DNA from: Jejuia pallidilutea
GTDB lineage: Bacteria > Bacteroidota > Bacteroidia > Flavobacteriales > Flavobacteriaceae
Length of the DNA: 64,000 nt
Direction: 5' to 3'
Assembly (NCBI RefSeq): GCF_002973595.1
Contig: NZ_PVEO01000001.1
Location: 682,001 to 746,000 of the forward strand
The position numbers and the translations under genes are program-made. Under the pieces are notes generated by a model. The model was given only the letters and a program-made list of their open reading frames with translations. It was not told where the DNA came from and did no database searches. Position 1 is the first letter of the stretch. Each line of letters begins with the position of its first letter. Positions 55,504 through 63,728 of this stretch are shown one piece after another.

Positions 55504-56405
55504 GCTTGTATCTCTTGTGTTGTCCATAAATCTGGAAAAAATATTCTTTTTTGGTATTTTGGATGCATATACTTTACCCATTCGCTACCTCCTGTAGCCT
55601 CGGCAGTTTTGCCTCCTATGTTTAAATAATGATTTGCTGTATTGTAATGCGCCATTACCCATTTTACATTTACTGTAAAATCGTAATGCCGCATTGCTTT
55701 AACTAATAGCTTGTGTGCTCTATCTTTTTTTGGTAGTGCCTTGTATTTAGACCATAAGTTTTTATCTTCATAATATTTAGAAAACCTTATAAATTCTTCT
55801 TTATAGCGCTCCTCAAAGGCAGACAAGGTGTATGTTTTTTTACCTGTTTTATAATCTTTACCGGCAGCTTGCCAATAGAGTTGTTCAAAGGCGTTATTGC
55901 AACAAATGTCTTTACTTACTTTATCCCTAAAACGCTTATCAATTAAGTTTATTAATTCTGTAGAGGCAAACTCTACCATTCTGTATTGCGCGCTTTGAAA
56001 CCCGCTTGCAGGTGTTAATGCTGTTCTAAACTGATTGTATTGCTCTATACTCATGCCGTCTTTCATTATACTGAAGGACGATGTTAGTACATCAAAATAG
56101 CGACTTACACGCATTATTTTTTCAGCAAACTCTGCTACACCAAAATTGTTTTCTGCTACTTGTTTAATCTCAGTAAGTATCATCTTAAAAAGCAGTTCGC
56201 TAATTTGATGATACATAATAAACACCATTTCATCAGGAAAATCAGTTCTAGGTTTTTGCAGATTTAATAATACATCCGTTTGAATGTAATCCCAATAATT
56301 TATGGGCTTACTATGAAGCAACCCCTCTAAATGAACCTCTAAATCTTGGTCTATAGACTCGTATTTTGCTTTAAGCTCACTGGTTATGTTTGAGTCTAAT
56401 TTCAT
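55485..56405 (-). CDS. kynA: Tryptophan 2,3-dioxygenase
   Basis: A 306-residue haem enzyme converting tryptophan to N-formylkynurenine. YWDYIQTDVLLNLQ near the N-terminus, His66 in MYHQISELLFK (active-site His), and WVMAHYNTANHYLNIGGK with His253 as the likely haem ligand, then GGSEWVKYM. It differs from well-known TDO sequences at the usual GTGGS loop (TAEATGGSEW here), but the overall layout fits. Its start overlaps the stop of the DUF3108 gene by 1 bp. No other kynurenine-pathway gene is in the window. Confidence 0.88.
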   Translation of the reverse strand: MKLDSNITSELKAKYESIDQDLEVHLEGLLHSKPINYWDYIQTDVLLNLQKPRTDFPDEMVFIMYHQISELLFKMILTEIKQVAENNFGVAEFAEKIMRVSRYFDVLTSSFSIMKDGMSIEQYNQFRTALTPASGFQSAQYRMVEFASTELINLIDKRFRDKVSKDICCNNAFEQLYWQAAGKDYKTGKKTYTLSAFEERYKEEFIRFSKYYEDKNLWSKYKALPKKDRAHKLLVKAMRHYDFTVNVKWVMAHYNTANHYLNIGGKTAEATGGSEWVKYMHPKYQKRIFFPDLWTTQEIQAWGTNI

Positions 56406-57187
56406 TAATTATTAACAACTATTTGAAACGGGTGCTTCAACCCCTTAAAGGCTTCGAGGTCTGCTCTTAACGACCCAACAGCCAAATCTGCTTTAATGCG
56501 CAAAGGTAATTTATTTTTGTCTTTCGACACCCATAGTGTTAAACTTTCTTCCTCTTTAAAAACACGTCCTGCCATTACATAAGGTCTGAATTTTAAGGCT
56601 CTAATATCGCCAAAATCAGTCTCTATGGTTTCTTCACCTAAATACTGTAATTTAAAGCCATAATTTTCCTCATCAAAAAACATATCTACCTTAAATTCAT
56701 CACCGATTTTAAGTGCATCTATATCGATACTATTCCGAAGATAGTAATACGTAGATACCATATCCTGAATATTAGGTTTAGTATCAATTACCTTTTGGGT
56801 TTTATGTTTTTTATTATTTACATGGGCTTTTTGGTTTTTATGGTCAAAATCAATTTCAATATCCTTGGTATGCCCACCCTCATCAATATTACGTACAAAC
56901 TTATAGGGCATTATGGTGTTTTTATCAAAATAGCTTTCGTACCTGTCTTTCACTTTAAAAAACCATTTAATCATTCCCGTAGTCCACCCTTTGCCAACCA
57001 CGTGGTACACGTCCTTATCTCCTAATTTAGAATCTTTAACCGTAAGTGTTGCGTTTCCTGCTTTTAAAAAACCGCTATAGCTCATCTTAAATTTAAACCA
57101 TTCACCATCTCCAAAAGCCGATTCTTGTTGCGCTACCGAAGCTTGCACAACACTAAACACTATTATTATAAGCAGTAACTTTTTCAT
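56405..57187 (-). CDS. DUF3108 family exported protein
   Basis: A 260-residue protein with a signal peptide ending VAQQ near 20, then a beta-rich domain matching DUF3108: GEWFKFKMSYSGFLKAGNATLTV at the start, VKDRYESYFDKNTIMPYKF and DVVSTYYYLRN-like VSTYYYLRNS in the middle, and EESLTLWVSKDKNKLPLRIK near the end. Probably periplasmic, function unknown. First gene of a closely packed run DUF3108-kynA-M23-pgi. Confidence 0.87.
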   Translation of the reverse strand: MKKLLLIIIVFSVVQASVAQQESAFGDGEWFKFKMSYSGFLKAGNATLTVKDSKLGDKDVYHVVGKGWTTGMIKWFFKVKDRYESYFDKNTIMPYKFVRNIDEGGHTKDIEIDFDHKNQKAHVNNKKHKTQKVIDTKPNIQDMVSTYYYLRNSIDIDALKIGDEFKVDMFFDEENYGFKLQYLGEETIETDFGDIRALKFRPYVMAGRVFKEEESLTLWVSKDKNKLPLRIKADLAVGSLRADLEAFKGLKHPFQIVVNN

Positions 57188-57348
57188 CCTTTTTTTTGGT
57201 AATTATAATGTAACTTCTACTATTACATTTTATTGTTTTTAGTTAAGAAATTACAATTACTATTCCAAAAATAGAAATTTTATCTAAAACCCACGTCTTA
57301 CAAGTGTTATAGTTGTGTTAGAAAACATCTTGTCGATTGTTTTTTAGG

Positions 57349-57436
57349 GCGCTACCACAAGGGTCGGGCTTTACGTTACTAGTTTTGGCTCCCCGCATTG
57401 GCGGGACAAAAAGCTATCCACTGCAATCCCTAGCGC
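57349..57436 (-). repeat. Intergenic repeat family A, copy 2 (short)
   Basis: The 340-bp gap 57188-57527 has no gene. Read on the minus strand: GCGCTAGGGATTGCAGTGG, a TAGCTTTTT block, TAAAGCCCGACCC and TGGTAGCGC. Ends GCGCTA and TAGCGC are complementary. It matches copy 3 over both ends and in the preceding TTTGGCGGAT (57449-57440), so the conserved unit may extend to about 57450. Confidence 0.7.
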
Positions 57437-57527
57437 GCTCATCCGCCAAAGTCATTTTCTCAAAAAAATATGCTCACATTTTTATAGTGGTGCGATGTAC
57501 TAGTATAATTAATTAAAAACCAAACTT

Positions 57528-58049
57528 ATGAAACGACACACATTCACCTTTTGTATTTTACTACTAATCTCTACAACAACATTTGCTCAAGATTTTAACT
57601 TATCGGCAATCGCAGGTTACCTAAATATTAATTCTATTTTTAAGGTAGATGGCGAAAAACGCGATTTAGATTTTAAAAGCAGTGGCTTTTATTTTGGCGC
57701 ACAAAGTGAAATATCGCTCGCCGAAAAAATCGATTTACACCCCGAAATAGCTCTAGCACTTAATGCTGAAGGCGATGCGCTTTATTTTGGTGCATTTGGT
57801 AGTTACCAAGCTACTGAAGACTTTAGTGTGCTTTTAGGACCAACACTAAACGTTATTTTAGAAGACGTCGCTAACGGTTATCAAACATTAGGAATCTTTC
57901 TTGGTTTTGGAGGCGATTACGATATAACCAAAAAAATATATGCACAAGCCAAGTACAATGTTCAGTTAAATGATTATTACAATGGTACAGGAGGCGTAAG
58001 TTCTAAAGTAAACTTCCTAATGGTAGGCATAGGATTTAGAGTTTTATAA
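57528..58049 (+). CDS. Small outer-membrane beta-barrel protein (porin-like)
   Basis: A 173-residue exported protein. Signal peptide ends FAQ at about 21. Then alternating beta strands (FNLSAIAGYLNI, GFYFGAQSEISL, LYFGAFGSYQ, YAQAKYNVQL) ending VGIGFRVL, an outer-membrane terminus. Eight strands would fit an OmpX/OmpW-like barrel. It is alone between an A-type repeat and a terminator. Function unknown. Confidence 0.8.
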   Translation: MKRHTFTFCILLLISTTTFAQDFNLSAIAGYLNINSIFKVDGEKRDLDFKSSGFYFGAQSEISLAEKIDLHPEIALALNAEGDALYFGAFGSYQATEDFSVLLGPTLNVILEDVANGYQTLGIFLGFGGDYDITKKIYAQAKYNVQLNDYYNGTGGVSSKVNFLMVGIGFRVL

Positions 58050-58074
58050 CAATTAGTTTGAGTTAGTTTAGTTA

Positions 58075-58118
58075 ATAACGGCACGATAAAATTAGTCGTA
58101 AATCGTGCCGTTATTTTA
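58075..58118 (+). terminator. Terminator after the small porin-like gene
   Basis: ATAACGGCACGAT (58075-58087) and ATCGTGCCGTTAT (58102-58114) pair perfectly. The T tract after it is short (TTATTTTATG). Confidence 0.7.
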
Positions 58119-58132
58119 TGTTTTAAACAGTT

Positions 58133-58159
58133 CCTGCAAGGTTTTGAAAACCTTGTAGG
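58133..58159. repeat. Hairpin repeat family B, first of a tandem pair
   Basis: CCTGCAAGGTTTT (58133-58145), one-base loop, AAAACCTTGTAGG (58147-58159). Confidence 0.65.
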
Positions 58160-58181
58160 CATTTTAAAAGTCGGCTGTAAA

Positions 58182-58208
58182 CCTACAAAGTCAAAAAGAC
58201 CTTGCAGG
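58182..58208. repeat. Hairpin repeat family B, second of a tandem pair
   Basis: CCTACAAAGTC (58182-58192) and GACCTTGCAGG (58198-58208), loop AAAAA, two non-canonical pairs. Same arm sequence as the neighbour at 58133. Confidence 0.6.
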
Positions 58209-58263
58209 ACAAATAATGTGGCTTATAACACAATAAAATTAGCTCTATCTACAAAAATTAAGG

Positions 58264-59424
58264 CTACAATGTTCCCCGTTTAGCCTGTTCTCGCTCAATA
58301 GATTCAAAAAGCGCCTTAAAGTTTCCTGCGCCAAAACCTTTGGCTCCCATGCGTTGAATAATTTCGAAAAACAACGTTGGTCTGTCTTCAACAGGTTTAG
58401 TAAAAATTTGAAGCAAATAACCTTCTTCATCTGCATCAATCATAATGCCTAAGCGTTTTAGAGTTTCAATATCTTCTCGTAATTCATGGCTAAATTCTTC
58501 CAAACGCCCTGGTACTGCTTTGTAATACTCATCTGGCGGAATAGATAAAAACTCCACGCCTCGACTTCTTAGTTGCGATACTGTTGAAATAACGTCATCG
58601 GTAGCAACGGCAATATGTTGCACGCCTGCGCCTTCATAAAAATCTAAATATTCTTCAATTTGAGATTTCTTTTTACCCTCGGCAGGTTCATTAATCGGGA
58701 ATTTAATACGCCCGTTGCCATTACTCATCACTTTACTCATTAAAGCTGAATATTCAGTATGGATTTGCTTGTCGTCAAAAGATAAAAAGTTCTCGAATCC
58801 CATTACATCTTCATACCATTTTACCCATTTGTTCATCTGCCCCCAACCTACATTACCTACCATATGGTCTATATATTTTAAGCCCACAGGCGTTGGATTA
58901 TAATCACTTTCCCAAACTTCAAAGCCTGGTAAAAACGCACCATTGTAGTTTTTACGCTCTACAAACATATGTACCGTTTCGCCATAGGTATAAATTCCTG
59001 CGCGTACTACCTCGCCATGTTCGTCCTTCTCCACAATTGGTTCCATATATGGTTTTGCACCTCTACTCGTAGTTTCTTTATAAGCCTTTCGCGCATCTTC
59101 CACCCAAAGCGCAATTACTTTTACACCGTCTCCGTGCTTTACAATATGGTCGTTAATGGGCGATTTACTATTAAGCGGTGTAGTTAACACCAATCTAATT
59201 TTGTCCTGCTTTAGCACATAACTCACCGAGTCTTTTGCGCCAGTTTCCAAACCTCTGTAAGCATGAGATTGAAACCCGAAAGCTGTTTTATAAAAATGCG
59301 CAGATTGTTTGGCATTACCCACGTAAAACTCCACGTAGTCTGTTCCTAAAAGTGGCAAGAAATCTTGTGCCCCTTCAAATATTTTTTCTAAACCGTAGTT
59401 TACTGATTTTATGTCTTTACTCAT
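58264..59424 (-). CDS. hppD: 4-Hydroxyphenylpyruvate dioxygenase
   Basis: A 386-residue Fe(II) enzyme turning 4-hydroxyphenylpyruvate into homogentisate, in tyrosine breakdown. Two VOC domains; Fe ligands His187 (YIDHMVGNV), His270 (VQHIAVATDD) and Glu354 (LFFEIIQR) are visible. Length is typical. It is downstream of hmgA with an S23-type ORF between them, so the two steps of the pathway are co-oriented. Confidence 0.96.
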   Translation of the reverse strand: MSKDIKSVNYGLEKIFEGAQDFLPLLGTDYVEFYVGNAKQSAHFYKTAFGFQSHAYRGLETGAKDSVSYVLKQDKIRLVLTTPLNSKSPINDHIVKHGDGVKVIALWVEDARKAYKETTSRGAKPYMEPIVEKDEHGEVVRAGIYTYGETVHMFVERKNYNGAFLPGFEVWESDYNPTPVGLKYIDHMVGNVGWGQMNKWVKWYEDVMGFENFLSFDDKQIHTEYSALMSKVMSNGNGRIKFPINEPAEGKKKSQIEEYLDFYEGAGVQHIAVATDDVISTVSQLRSRGVEFLSIPPDEYYKAVPGRLEEFSHELREDIETLKRLGIMIDADEEGYLLQIFTKPVEDRPTLFFEIIQRMGAKGFGAGNFKALFESIEREQAKRGTL

Positions 59425-59433
59425 TGTTTTATA

Positions 59434-59853
59434 GAATAGAGAAGTTAGAAAAGAGAGTTGAGACTTGTTATAGCTTATTTTGAAAACCCATAGTCATTTT
59501 TTGAAACTCTGCTATTTTATCTTCAAGTTTATTTAATTGTTCTTTTGTTATATAATTCCTTTTTTGTGCAATTATTAATTGTGTTTCTAGCTCAAACGAT
59601 GAGCCTAAAGAAATATCAAGAAAATGAGAAAAAGACTTATCTGTTCTAGAACAACCTTCAGCAATATTACTAGGAATTGATACTGAACACCTACTGATTT
59701 GAGAAACTAATCCAAATCTTTCTTCTTTTGGAAAACTATCTATTAATTTATAAACATCATCAACAATTTCAATTCCCAAACTCCAAATTTTTAAGTTTTT
59801 GTAGTTGTGTCTTCTTTTTGCACACATTTATCTCTTTTCTTATTTCTTTATTC
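59434..59853 (-). mobile_element. Four-helix-bundle (S23) cassette with inverted-repeat ends
   Basis: The S23 ORF is bounded by GAATAGAGAAGTTAGAAAAGAGA (59434-59456; 23 bases, short core AGAAAAGAGA) and TCTCTTTTCTTATTTC... (59831-59853). The two 23-base ends match 20 of 23 positions as an inverted repeat. The cassette (420 bp) lies exactly in the hmgA-hppD gap. In 23S rRNA, S23-carrying intervening sequences also have complementary ends. No target-site duplication is obvious. Confidence 0.55.
59468..59827 (-). CDS. Four-helix-bundle protein, 23S rRNA intervening-sequence (S23) family
   Basis: A 119-residue protein of the S23/bAvd-like four-helix-bundle family: YKNLKIWSLGIEIVDDVYKL, FPKEERFGLVSQISRCSVSIPSNIAEG and the ELETQLIIA helix are family landmarks. 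Homologues are encoded in 23S rRNA intervening sequences, in diversity-generating retroelements (Avd) and as free genes in Bacteroidota. No reverse transcriptase is near. It is co-oriented with hmgA and hppD and splits them, with inverted-repeat flanks. Molecular function unknown. Confidence 0.9.
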   Translation of the reverse strand: MCAKRRHNYKNLKIWSLGIEIVDDVYKLIDSFPKEERFGLVSQISRCSVSIPSNIAEGCSRTDKSFSHFLDISLGSSFELETQLIIAQKRNYITKEQLNKLEDKIAEFQKMTMGFQNKL

Positions 59854-59865
59854 TCTTATCTTAAA

Positions 59866-61023
59866 TTAATCCAACCAAGAAGTATGATAACTATCATCTG
59901 CTATTTTCATAGCTTCTTCTGTAACCATTAATGGTTTAAACGTATCTACCATTACCGCTAATTCTTCGGTTTCGGTTTTACCTATACTGCGCTCTGTTGC
60001 CCCAGGATGCGGCCCGTGCGGAATGCCTGCTGGATGCAATGAGATATGGCCTGCCTCAACATCATTTCTGCTCATAAAATCACCATCTACATAATACAGC
60101 ACCTCATCACTATCAATATTACTATGGTTATAAGGCGCTGGAATGGATTGCGGATGGTAATCATACAACCTAGGCACAAAACTACACACCACAAAGGCAT
60201 CGGTTTCAAAAGTTTGATGTACTGGTGGCGGTTGATGAATACGACCCGTTATAGGTTCAAAATCATGAATTGAAAATGCATACGGATAGTTGTAACCATC
60301 GTAACCCACAACATCAAATGGATGGGAAGCGTACACCATTTCTATAATATCGTCTTGTTTTTTTACTTTAATTAGAAATTCTCCAGACTCGTTATTGGTT
60401 TCCAATTCTTCTGGCCTACGGATATCGCGTTCACAAAATGGCGCATGCTCTAATAATTGTCCGAACCAATTACGATAACGTTTTGGCGTATAAATTGGCC
60501 TTCGGGATTCCACGATAAACAAACGGTTATCTTCTGTATCAAAATCTATTTTATAGATAATTCCACGAGGAATTAACAGATAATCGCCGTATTTAAAATC
60601 GAGGTTACCTAGCATAGTTCTTAACTTCCCAGTACCTTTATGAATAAAAATTAATTCATCTGCATCAGTATTTTTGTAAAAATAACTGTTTGTAGATTGT
60701 TTTGGAGCTGCCAAAATTATTGCACAGTCGCTATTGACCAAAACTGTTTTTCTACTCTCTAAAAAATCGTTTTCTGGTTTTACTTGAAACCCTTTAAAGC
60801 GATAGGATTTTATGTTATTAGCTTTTGCAATTTTTGGTGCAACATTATATTGGTTTTTTATAGCTTTTACCTGTGTTGGTCGTTGCTCGTGATAGCTGTT
60901 TGTAGACATTCCGTCGAAACCAATAGTGCCAAATAACTGCTCGTAGTACAATGACCCGTCGGGTTTTCTAAACTGTGTATGTCGTTTAGGAGGTATTCTC
61001 CCTAATTTATGATAAATTGGCAT
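59866..61023 (-). CDS. hmgA: Homogentisate 1,2-dioxygenase
   Basis: A 385-residue cupin-type Fe(II) enzyme opening the homogentisate ring to maleylacetoacetate. Likely Fe ligands are His300 and Glu307 (PYNHSNIDSDEVLYY) and His336 (GIPHGPHPG). Other landmarks are RRPIYTPKRYRNWFGQ and VVGYDGYNYPYAFSIHDFEP. It is shorter than the classical proteobacterial enzyme, as usual for Bacteroidota homologues. First gene of the tyrosine-catabolism unit. No fumarylacetoacetase in the window. Confidence 0.93.
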   Translation of the reverse strand: MPIYHKLGRIPPKRHTQFRKPDGSLYYEQLFGTIGFDGMSTNSYHEQRPTQVKAIKNQYNVAPKIAKANNIKSYRFKGFQVKPENDFLESRKTVLVNSDCAIILAAPKQSTNSYFYKNTDADELIFIHKGTGKLRTMLGNLDFKYGDYLLIPRGIIYKIDFDTEDNRLFIVESRRPIYTPKRYRNWFGQLLEHAPFCERDIRRPEELETNNESGEFLIKVKKQDDIIEMVYASHPFDVVGYDGYNYPYAFSIHDFEPITGRIHQPPPVHQTFETDAFVVCSFVPRLYDYHPQSIPAPYNHSNIDSDEVLYYVDGDFMSRNDVEAGHISLHPAGIPHGPHPGATERSIGKTETEELAVMVDTFKPLMVTEEAMKIADDSYHTSWLD

Positions 61024-61303
61024 GTTTTTGAAGTTTAATGGTTAAACCTAAAAAGGCTAATTGATTGATAATAAAGATAGTGAATTTATATATTCCACCT
61101 TATTCCTATAAACGTAGAAATAACAAGAATACTTACTTATTCAGGATTTCTCTTGATAAGGTAATGAAGAAACTGTAGTAAATCTTTAAATAAAAGCTTC
61201 ATAACTACACAAATATCGTGAAAATTTGGGATACTATAAAAGATGTTACTTTTACAAACTAGCAAAGACACAAAGAGAGGTATTGATTTTGGCGGATTGG
61301 TTT

Positions 61304-61479
61304 GCGTTAGGGATTGCAGCGGCATCCTTTTTAAAAACTTAAATGTATTAATTTGATAAGGAACTTGTGTGTATGGGATTGCCACGTCGCACACTCCTCG
61401 GAAAGATGCGTTTTTTAAAAAGATATAGCGGAAAGCCCGACCGCGCTTTGAGAGCCTAAGCGAACGAGCGTGGTAACGC
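61304..61479 (+). repeat. Intergenic repeat family A, copy 3 (best ends)
   Basis: The 464-bp gap 61024-61487 has no credible gene. The repeat begins GCGTTAGGGATTGCAGCGG, has ATAGCGGAAAGCCCGACC at about 61425-61442 and ends TGGTAACGCC; termini GCGTTA and TAACGC are perfectly complementary. TTTTGGCGGAT precedes it (61287-61297), as in copy 2. The extra roughly 90 bp in the middle includes CGTCGCACACTCC and a T/A tract. Confidence 0.75.
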
Positions 61480-61487
61480 CAAAAACA

Positions 61488-63728
61488 TTAAAACCAAAAA
61501 CCTACGTTAAAATACCATACGCTATTTTTTTCTTCTGGTGAATAACTATATTTAATTTGTATTGGTCCTATAAAACTATCTACCGCATAACCTAAGGCAT
61601 ATCCTCTGTAGTTGGGTAAGGTAAACCATTCTCCTGTTTCAAAAATATCATCGTCTATATTTGCCCAATTGCCCTCTAAGGTAATATGATGTTTTTTAAA
61701 CACCTCGTAATCCATACTAAAGTATGCTTTTACATAACTATTACCTGTTAACGAAAAAAAGTCGTATCCATAAAATGGAATAAAATTATTTATAAGGTTA
61801 TTACCATAACCCCCTAATGCAAAGTCTAAGGTTGTAGTAGATTTATCTCCAAACTTTAGGCCTCCGCCTGTTTGCAAATTAAACGACAGCTTTGGCGATA
61901 CGCTAAAGGCGTAACCTGCTTCTGCCCTTGCTATTGAAAAACTCTCGAAATCTTCATTAAAATGCGATGCAAAAAGATACATATGCAAATCACTATCAAA
62001 ATAAACACCTTTTTTAGGAAAGTATTTGTTATCGTATGTGTCTAATCTTAAGTTCCCAAAGGCACTGAAATAATCGGTACTTTCAAAAACAAATTCCTCC
62101 TCACTACTTCTATTTACAATAGTTTCAGATGTTACTTTTAACCTTTTATGTTCTGCACCAAGGCTTAGGGCAAAATCTTTTCTAAATAGTGTTTGTACGT
62201 AAAACTGATTAGTTTGATCGTGTAATGCTGCATTTATTTTATTAAGCCCTGTACTTGAAATTTGACTATCGTCTAGCAGTAATTCTGCATTCACGTCTTT
62301 TTTAAACGCATTATATCTGGAACGTAAACCTATACTCCAATAAAACCCTTTATCTATTAAATAATTGAAATTATAGCGTACGTTATCACCAAAAACAACA
62401 TCTAAAGATGCTATATCGTTGCCAAACAGTAATCGCTTTTTAGTGAGATTAACCAACAAACCACTTTTATATAAATCGTCGTAATGCACACCTAACTTTA
62501 AAAATGTAGTTGTTTGGGTTTCTTTAACTTGGGTAACTAAATTGTATGCACCATCTTCTGTGGGCTCTAAATCGTAATAAAACGAATCGAAATTATTAGT
62601 AGCTATTAAACTGTTTAAGCCTCTTATAAAATTAGAGTAAGATACTTTTTCGCCTCCTTTTAATTTTAGCTTTCCTAAAATATAAGATCGCGAATATTTT
62701 TCGTTGCCTTCAACTTTTATACCTCTTATGGTTAAGCTGTCGTTTCTTATTTTATTTGGTAAGACACTAGATTTCAAGATATTTAATTTAGGCAATTCTT
62801 GTAAGGATTCCAGATTTTTTAATGCTGCTTTTTCTCCGTTAGCAATAATTTTATTGCCTTCATCAAAAGATACAACGTTAAAATTCTTGATATCTGGTTT
62901 AATATAAATATCTGTTTTTTTGGCTTTTACCTTCATATCGTTGATGGTTCTGAAATTATTAATTTGAATTAATACATCAGGTGCCGAGGTAAGTTCCTTA
63001 ATATTCAACAACCCATCTTGCACATCTACACCAATAATAACATCCATTCCTTTATTTCGCAACTCGTTAATAGGATAATTATTTACCACACCGCCATCGA
63101 TTAATACTTGCCCATTAATTGTTACAGGCTGAAAAAGCGTAGGTAAGGCACCACTTGCCATAACTGCTTGGGCCAAATTACCTTCGTCTAGCAACACTTG
63201 TGTTCCTGTTTCTACGTTGGTGGCAATACAAAAAAATGGAATTGGTAAATTTTTAAATTGCTGCACATTACTAACGTGTAGCATTAATTTTGACAATAAA
63301 TTATAAGTGTTCTGACCTCTAGATAAGGCCGATGGTAGTTTTAACTTAAAATTATCGAACGGTAAGGTTAAGGCATAACGTTCAGCATTATGTCGTTCGT
63401 AAAATGCTTTAGAAGCTCTTGGTAAATCGTCGTTTATAATTTTTGTAAAATCTAAATTATTAAAAATAGAATCGAGAGCCTCACCAGAATAGCCAGAGGC
63501 GTAAAGCGCCCCTACAATAGCGCCCATACTTGTACCTGCCACATAATCTATCTTAACACCTAAACTGTCTAACACCTTTAAAACTCCAATATGCGCCAAT
63601 CCTTTGGCACCACCGCCACTTAGCACCAAACCAACTTTTGGCTTTTGGGTAGCTTCTAAGTTGTTCTGCGCTTTGGTAGAAAACAAAGCAAAAAGCAATA
63701 AGGTTAATATTAAGATTTTTGTTCTCAA
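61488..63728 (-). CDS. Patatin-like phospholipase with POTRA/Omp85 barrel (type Vd autotransporter-like)
   Basis: A 746-residue exported protein. TTG at 63728 is the start: it directly follows the uvrC stop and opens a signal peptide ending STKAQ near 21. Patatin domain about 31-320: oxyanion GGGAKG at 38-43, Ser67 in GTSMG, Asp211 in DGG. About 325-400 is a POTRA-like domain (GIKVEGNEKYSRSYILGKLKL). The remainder is an Omp85 barrel ending WYFNVGFWF. The PlpD-type layout predicts an outer-membrane protein that exposes or secretes its lipase domain. Confidence 0.9.
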   Translation of the reverse strand: MRTKILILTLLLFALFSTKAQNNLEATQKPKVGLVLSGGGAKGLAHIGVLKVLDSLGVKIDYVAGTSMGAIVGALYASGYSGEALDSIFNNLDFTKIINDDLPRASKAFYERHNAERYALTLPFDNFKLKLPSALSRGQNTYNLLSKLMLHVSNVQQFKNLPIPFFCIATNVETGTQVLLDEGNLAQAVMASGALPTLFQPVTINGQVLIDGGVVNNYPINELRNKGMDVIIGVDVQDGLLNIKELTSAPDVLIQINNFRTINDMKVKAKKTDIYIKPDIKNFNVVSFDEGNKIIANGEKAALKNLESLQELPKLNILKSSVLPNKIRNDSLTIRGIKVEGNEKYSRSYILGKLKLKGGEKVSYSNFIRGLNSLIATNNFDSFYYDLEPTEDGAYNLVTQVKETQTTTFLKLGVHYDDLYKSGLLVNLTKKRLLFGNDIASLDVVFGDNVRYNFNYLIDKGFYWSIGLRSRYNAFKKDVNAELLLDDSQISSTGLNKINAALHDQTNQFYVQTLFRKDFALSLGAEHKRLKVTSETIVNRSSEEEFVFESTDYFSAFGNLRLDTYDNKYFPKKGVYFDSDLHMYLFASHFNEDFESFSIARAEAGYAFSVSPKLSFNLQTGGGLKFGDKSTTTLDFALGGYGNNLINNFIPFYGYDFFSLTGNSYVKAYFSMDYEVFKKHHITLEGNWANIDDDIFETGEWFTLPNYRGYALGYAVDSFIGPIQIKYSYSPEEKNSVWYFNVGFWF

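Noticed and set aside
59468-59827. Avd accessory protein of a diversity-generating retroelement
   Set aside because: No reverse transcriptase, template repeat or variable C-type lectin gene in the window; only the protein fold is shared.
61137-61394. 85-codon minus-strand frame in the gap before the patatin gene
   Set aside because: Overlaps family A copy 3, composition unlike a protein, not kept in the other copies.
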